NCBI GenBank assembly: GCA_963169595.1
Contig: CAUJFM010000337.1
Span: forward strand, 1 to 9,807
Origin: Bacteroidota bacterium
Lineage (GTDB): Bacteria > Bacteroidota > Bacteroidia > Flavobacteriales_F > PHOS-HE28
Length of the DNA stretch: 9,807 nucleotides
Direction: 5' to 3'
The translations under genes and the position numbers were made by a program. A model generated the notes under the pieces. It had not been told where the DNA came from, searched no databases, and saw only the letters and a list, made by a program, of their open reading frames with translations. Positions 6,506 to 9,807 of the stretch are shown here, in pieces (position 1 is the first letter of the stretch; each line of letters begins with the position of its first letter).

Positions 6506-8694
6506 TGCGCAGCGCCACCCCCGTCCGCACGACCCTCGCCGGGCTTTGCCTGGCCGGTAGCCTGCTTGCCCCCCTTCGGATGACCGCCCAGATCGACCGC
6601 CGCAATCCGCCCACCCCAGGACCCGCACCCGCGGTGCAACTGGGCAGCCATTCCACCTTCACCCTGCCCAACGGTATCCGCGTGATCGTGGTGGAGAACC
6701 ACAAGCTGCCCCTGGCCAGCGTTCAGGTGCGTTTCGACATCCCGCCCGTGCGGCAGGGCGACAAGACCGGCTACATCGACCTGATGGGCGACCTGCTCGC
6801 CAGCGGCACCGCCACCCGCAGCAAGGCCCAGATCGATGAGGAGGTGGAGAAGCTCGGCGGGGCCTTGTTCACCAGCAGCGATGGGGCCTATGCCTCCGGC
6901 CTCAAGAAGCACCTGCCCGCCCTGCTCGACGTGCTCCAGGATGTGGTCACCGCACCGGCCTTCCCCGAGCGCGAGTTCGAGAAGGTGCGCACCCGCTACC
7001 GCAGTTCCGTGCAGCAGCGCAAGGATGACCCCGACGCCATCGCCGAGGCCGTGGGCCGCGCCGCCACCTATGGCCGCACCCATCCCTATGGCGAGGTGAT
7101 GAGCGAGAAGACCCTGGACAATGTGGCGCTCAAGCACATCAACGGCTACTACCGGCGGTTCTTCAGGCCGGAGAACGCCTACCTCGTCTTCGTGGGCGAC
7201 ATCACCACCAAGGAGGCCAAGGAGCTCGCCAAGAACGCCTTCGGGAAATGGAAGCCCGCCCTGCCGGGGATGACCCTGGACGACAACGGCAACGAGATCG
7301 TGGACGGCCTCGGCACCGTGGAAGTGCTGAAGCAACCCGTCACCGCCGCCGGTGTGCGCCGGGTGCAACTGGTGGACCGCCCCGGTTCGGCGCAGTCCGT
7401 CATCCGCGTCACCTTCCCCCTGAACCTGCAGCCCAAGGACAACCGTGCCCTGGCCGCACAGGTGATGAACACCATCCTGGGCGGAGGCGTGTTCAACGCC
7501 CGCCTGATGCAGAACCTGCGCGAGGACAAGGCTTGGACCTACGGGGCCTACTCCAGCCTGGATGCCGACCGCTTCAACGGCAGCTTCACCGCCAGCGTCA
7601 GTGTGCGCAACGCCGTCACCGACAGCGCGGTGAGCGAGATCGTGAAGGAGCTGGAACGCATGCGGACGGAAGGCGTCACCACCGAGGAGCTCGAACTGGC
7701 CAAGAAGTACATGGCCGGCAGCTTCGCGCGCAGCCTGGAGGACCCCCGCACCGTGGCCCGCTTTGCACTGAACACCTACCTGAACGGCCTGGCCGAGGAC
7801 CACTACGCCACCTACCTGAAGCGTCTGGAGGCGGTCACTGCGGCCGATGTCCAAGCGGCGGCCGAGGCCTTCCTGCACCCGGACAACGCCGTGCTCTTCG
7901 TGGTGGGCGACAAGGAGGAGATCTACCAGAAGCTCGTGCCCCTGAGCCGCGATGTCACCGCCCCGGTGTTCGAGGTGGATGAGAACGGCGAGCCCTGGCA
8001 CGAGACCCTCACGCCCGTGTCGGACCGCACGGCCGAGCAGGTCATCGAGGCCTACATCGAGGCCATCGGTGGCCGCTCAGCGGCGGCCAAGCTCACCGAC
8101 GTGAAGCTCGTCTACACCACCTCGGTGGCCGGCATGCCGCTCACCATCACCCAGTGGTATGGCGCCGGCGGACGCTTCCGCAGCGAGACCAAGATGGGCG
8201 ACCAGGTGGTGGGCGAGGAGGTCTTCGATGGCACCCGAGGCCGTCGCAATGGCCCCGAAGGCCCCTACGAGGTGATGGATGCCGAGCTGGACGACATGCG
8301 CTTCAACGGCCTGCTCGTGCCCGAGCTCGACCTGAAGAAGCACATCGACATGATGCTCTTGGGCGGCAGCATCGACCTGCAGGGGCGCAAGGCCTACAAG
8401 CTGGCCATGACCACCCAGTCCATGCAGGCCGTGGAGGACTACTTCCACGCCGATACCGGCCTGCGCATCCGCCGCATCGAGCGCAAGTACGCCATGGGCC
8501 GCCCCATGACCATCACCACCGACTTCAAGGACCATCGCCAGGTGGGCGGCGTGCTGCTGCCCCACACCATCGAGCAGGGTGGTGGCCCCATGGGCGTGGT
8601 GGTGCTCACCCTGAAGGAGGCCACCGTGCTCACTAAGCCCCAGCCGGCCAGTTTCTTTGAGACGGGCCTGCCGCCGGTGGTGGAGGAGGAGTGA
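6502..8694 (+). CDS. M16B family non-catalytic subunit with C-terminal LolA-like domain
   Basis: A 730-residue secreted M16B homologue, the predicted partner of the preceding peptidase. Residues 1-30 form a signal peptide ending in T-A-Q. Domain 1 (about 50-250) aligns with the peptidase domain, but the zinc motif is replaced by D93-L-M-G-D97, so it cannot bind the metal. Domain 2 (about 275-485) keeps 'NARLMQNLRED' and Y347; R340 and Y347 match the Arg/Tyr pair that inactive M16B subunits contribute to the substrate site. Beyond residue 505 there are about 225 extra residues, beginning 'EAYIEAIGG' (517-524) and continuing with repeated beta-strand patterns ('DYFHADTGL', 'ITTDFKDHRQVGGVLLPH'). 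These resemble LolA/outer-membrane lipoprotein-sorting folds; this domain call is pattern-based and less certain. The start is the ATG of the ATGA overlap; a second ATG follows at once. The stop is 3 bp from the convergent regulator gene. Confidence 0.92.
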   Translation: MMRSATPVRTTLAGLCLAGSLLAPLRMTAQIDRRNPPTPGPAPAVQLGSHSTFTLPNGIRVIVVENHKLPLASVQVRFDIPPVRQGDKTGYIDLMGDLLASGTATRSKAQIDEEVEKLGGALFTSSDGAYASGLKKHLPALLDVLQDVVTAPAFPEREFEKVRTRYRSSVQQRKDDPDAIAEAVGRAATYGRTHPYGEVMSEKTLDNVALKHINGYYRRFFRPENAYLVFVGDITTKEAKELAKNAFGKWKPALPGMTLDDNGNEIVDGLGTVEVLKQPVTAAGVRRVQLVDRPGSAQSVIRVTFPLNLQPKDNRALAAQVMNTILGGGVFNARLMQNLREDKAWTYGAYSSLDADRFNGSFTASVSVRNAVTDSAVSEIVKELERMRTEGVTTEELELAKKYMAGSFARSLEDPRTVARFALNTYLNGLAEDHYATYLKRLEAVTAADVQAAAEAFLHPDNAVLFVVGDKEEIYQKLVPLSRDVTAPVFEVDENGEPWHETLTPVSDRTAEQVIEAYIEAIGGRSAAAKLTDVKLVYTTSVAGMPLTITQWYGAGGRFRSETKMGDQVVGEEVFDGTRGRRNGPEGPYEVMDAELDDMRFNGLLVPELDLKKHIDMMLLGGSIDLQGRKAYKLAMTTQSMQAVEDYFHADTGLRIRRIERKYAMGRPMTITTDFKDHRQVGGVLLPHTIEQGGGPMGVVVLTLKEATVLTKPQPASFFETGLPPVVEEE

Positions 8695-8697
8695 GGC

Positions 8698-9618
8698 TCA
8701 CTTCATCGGCACCACCTCGCCGCGCTTGGGCATGCGTCCGGGCGGGAGGGCCTGCTTGATGATGCGCTCCAGTTCAGTGATGAGCTTGCGGCGTACGAAG
8801 GGCCTGCGCACCACCAGGCTCACCTGGCGCACAGGCTCGGGCTCCACGAAGCGGCGCACGTGCGGGTCGTCGGGGTCCACGCTCAGCTCGGGCACCAGCG
8901 TCATGCCGCTGCCCTGTTGCACCAGTTGCTTCAGGGTCTCGATGCTGCCGCTCTGGTACAGCACATTCTCGTGCCCCGCCGCACTGGGGCGGTCGCAGAG
9001 GCTCAGCGCCTGCTCCCGGAAGCAATGGCCTTCGCCCAGCACCCACAGCGAGCGTCCGTCCAGGTCGCTCCGCTGGATGCGCTTCTTCTTTCTCAGGGGG
9101 TGTCCTTCGGGCAGGTAGGCCAGGAAGGGTTCGCGGAACAGCGGCACCTCCTCGAACTCCGCGGCATCCACCGGGGTCACCAGGATGCCCAGGTCCAGCT
9201 CATCGCGCCGCAGGGCCTTCAGGATCCGGCTGGTCTTGCGCTCGTCCACCACCAGCTTCACCTCGGGGTGCCGGTCGGCAAAGCGCGGCAGGAAGAGCGG
9301 CAGCACGTAGGGGGCCAGGGTGGGGATGATGCCGATGCGGAAGGTGCCCGAAAGCCCCGTGTGCAGCTCGGTCACCAGGGCCTCCAGCTGGCCGGCCTCG
9401 CGCAGCACCACCCGCGCTTGGGCGATCACCCGGGCACCCAGCGCGGTGGGCCGCACGGGGTGCGAACGCCGGTCGAAGAGCACCACGTCCAGCTCCTCCT
9501 CCAGCTTGCGCACCTGCATGGTGAGCGTCGGCTGGGTCACGTGGCAGGCCTCGGCCGCCTTCACGAACTGGCGGTGCTCATCGAGCGCCACCACGTAGAG
9601 CAGTTGCTGAAGGGTCAT
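8698..9618 (-). CDS. oxyR: OxyR-type LysR family peroxide-sensing regulator
   Basis: A 306-residue LysR-type transcription regulator. Residues 1-60 form the winged helix-turn-helix, with 'FVKAAEACHVTQPTLTMQVRKLE' lying in the recognition region (18-40), followed by the linker helix. The effector domain (about 91-295) contains 'GEGHCFREQALSLC', placing cysteines at C199 and C208, the same numbers and context (H198, R201) as the peroxide-oxidised disulfide pair of E. coli OxyR. By homology, oxidation forms the disulfide and switches on catalase, peroxiredoxin and similar genes. T100 and 'SGSIETLKQLVQQGSGMTLVPE' (223-244) also fit OxyR. The gene is transcribed alone, convergent with the M16B pair, with no room for a separate terminator. 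A TACCTTCG element lies upstream. The target genes are not in this window; the gene beyond the right edge could be one, but this is not shown. Confidence 0.94.
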   Translation of the reverse strand: MTLQQLLYVVALDEHRQFVKAAEACHVTQPTLTMQVRKLEEELDVVLFDRRSHPVRPTALGARVIAQARVVLREAGQLEALVTELHTGLSGTFRIGIIPTLAPYVLPLFLPRFADRHPEVKLVVDERKTSRILKALRRDELDLGILVTPVDAAEFEEVPLFREPFLAYLPEGHPLRKKKRIQRSDLDGRSLWVLGEGHCFREQALSLCDRPSAAGHENVLYQSGSIETLKQLVQQGSGMTLVPELSVDPDDPHVRRFVEPEPVRQVSLVVRRPFVRRKLITELERIIKQALPPGRMPKRGEVVPMK

Positions 9619-9807
9619 GATCGGCAGGGTCTATCTCGCGGACCGAAGGTATCGAGGCGGTCGATGGGTCGCTGGTCGCGGCCGTGTCCGTTGCGAAAAT
9701 ACGTTCCGAACCGTTCGTCACGCGACCTTCTATTTGCTTGATGATCAGAGGGTGATGTATCCGGAATGGCGTGTCGTACATTCGGGAACGGATTGGGTTG
9801 AACAGGT
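9619..9807. other. intergenic region upstream of oxyR, extending to the right edge
   Basis: No gene is supported in these 189 bases. The region is less GC-rich at its right end. It holds the OxyR-side promoter candidate at 9644-9651, a second minus-strand octamer TATTTTCG (9694-9701), and three spaced GGTCG copies (9659-9663, 9667-9671, 9674-9678). A plus-strand TACATTCG (9777-9784) could be the -7 element of a divergent gene beginning past the edge. No E. coli-style OxyR palindrome is clear. Confidence 0.4.
9644..9651 (-). promoter_or_regulatory. Bacteroidota-like -7 promoter element (TACCTTCG) for oxyR
   Basis: On the minus strand this reads TACCTTCG, identical to the octamer upstream of the FKBP gene, and it ends 25 bases before the oxyR ATG. 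No TTG lies at the usual -33 spacing. A further candidate, TATTTTCG, lies 43 bp upstream at 9694-9701. Confidence 0.45.

Noticed and set aside
6502..6600. Lipoprotein signal on the second M16B protein (C16)
   Set aside because: The residues before C16 (A-G-L) do not fit a lipobox. An ordinary signal peptide ending in T-A-Q fits better.
5123..8001. Two open frames of about 500 codons on the minus strand opposite the M16B genes
   Set aside because: The translations are low-complexity Gly/Val/His/Leu-rich shadows. The opposite strand has unmistakable M16B proteins with signal peptides.
9578..9781. 67-codon minus-strand frame overlapping the oxyR start
   Set aside because: It overlaps the oxyR N-terminus in another frame, covers the putative promoter and shows no recognisable motif.

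Overview
The window is GC-rich (roughly two thirds G+C by eye) and densely coded. It reads as an ordinary chromosomal segment, probably of a high-GC member of the Bacteroidota (Flavobacteriales-like); this is an inference. Three things support it. Starts generally lack a Shine-Dalgarno sequence. TACCTTCG/TACTTTAG octamers resembling the Bacteroidota -7 element (TAnnTTTG) lie just upstream of several genes. The secreted proteins have signal peptides ending in Ala-Gln. No mobile element, CRISPR array, rRNA or tRNA was seen.

Layout, left to right. Positions 94-2337 (minus strand) hold a two-gene unit: a THUMP-domain RNA methyltransferase (RlmL type) followed by a secreted SIMPL/DUF541 protein. 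Divergent from it, across a 68-bp promoter region containing a perfect 8-bp inverted repeat, is a lipoprotein FKBP peptidyl-prolyl isomerase (2406-3107, plus) ending at a hairpin terminator. Positions 3174-4999 (minus) hold a malate synthase A-like gene followed by a small DUF551-family gene. Positions 5183-8694 (plus) hold a translationally coupled pair of M16B zinc-peptidase-family genes: a catalytic subunit with an intact HxxEH site, and a non-catalytic partner with an extra LolA-like C-terminal domain. Positions 8698-9618 (minus) hold an OxyR-type LysR regulator with both redox cysteines, convergent with the peptidase pair and only 3 bp from it.

Functionally, the FKBP, the SIMPL protein and the M16B pair are all predicted to act outside the cytoplasm, in envelope protein folding or turnover. 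The methyltransferase, the malate synthase-like protein and OxyR are cytoplasmic. No single pathway joins all the genes, and there is no clear defence or other novel multi-gene system. The most unusual item is the malate synthase-like protein: its fold and probable catalytic base are kept, but both metal-ligand positions and the FED motif are altered. Next is the LolA-like domain fused to the inactive M16B subunit. No stretch longer than 300 bases lacks a gene.
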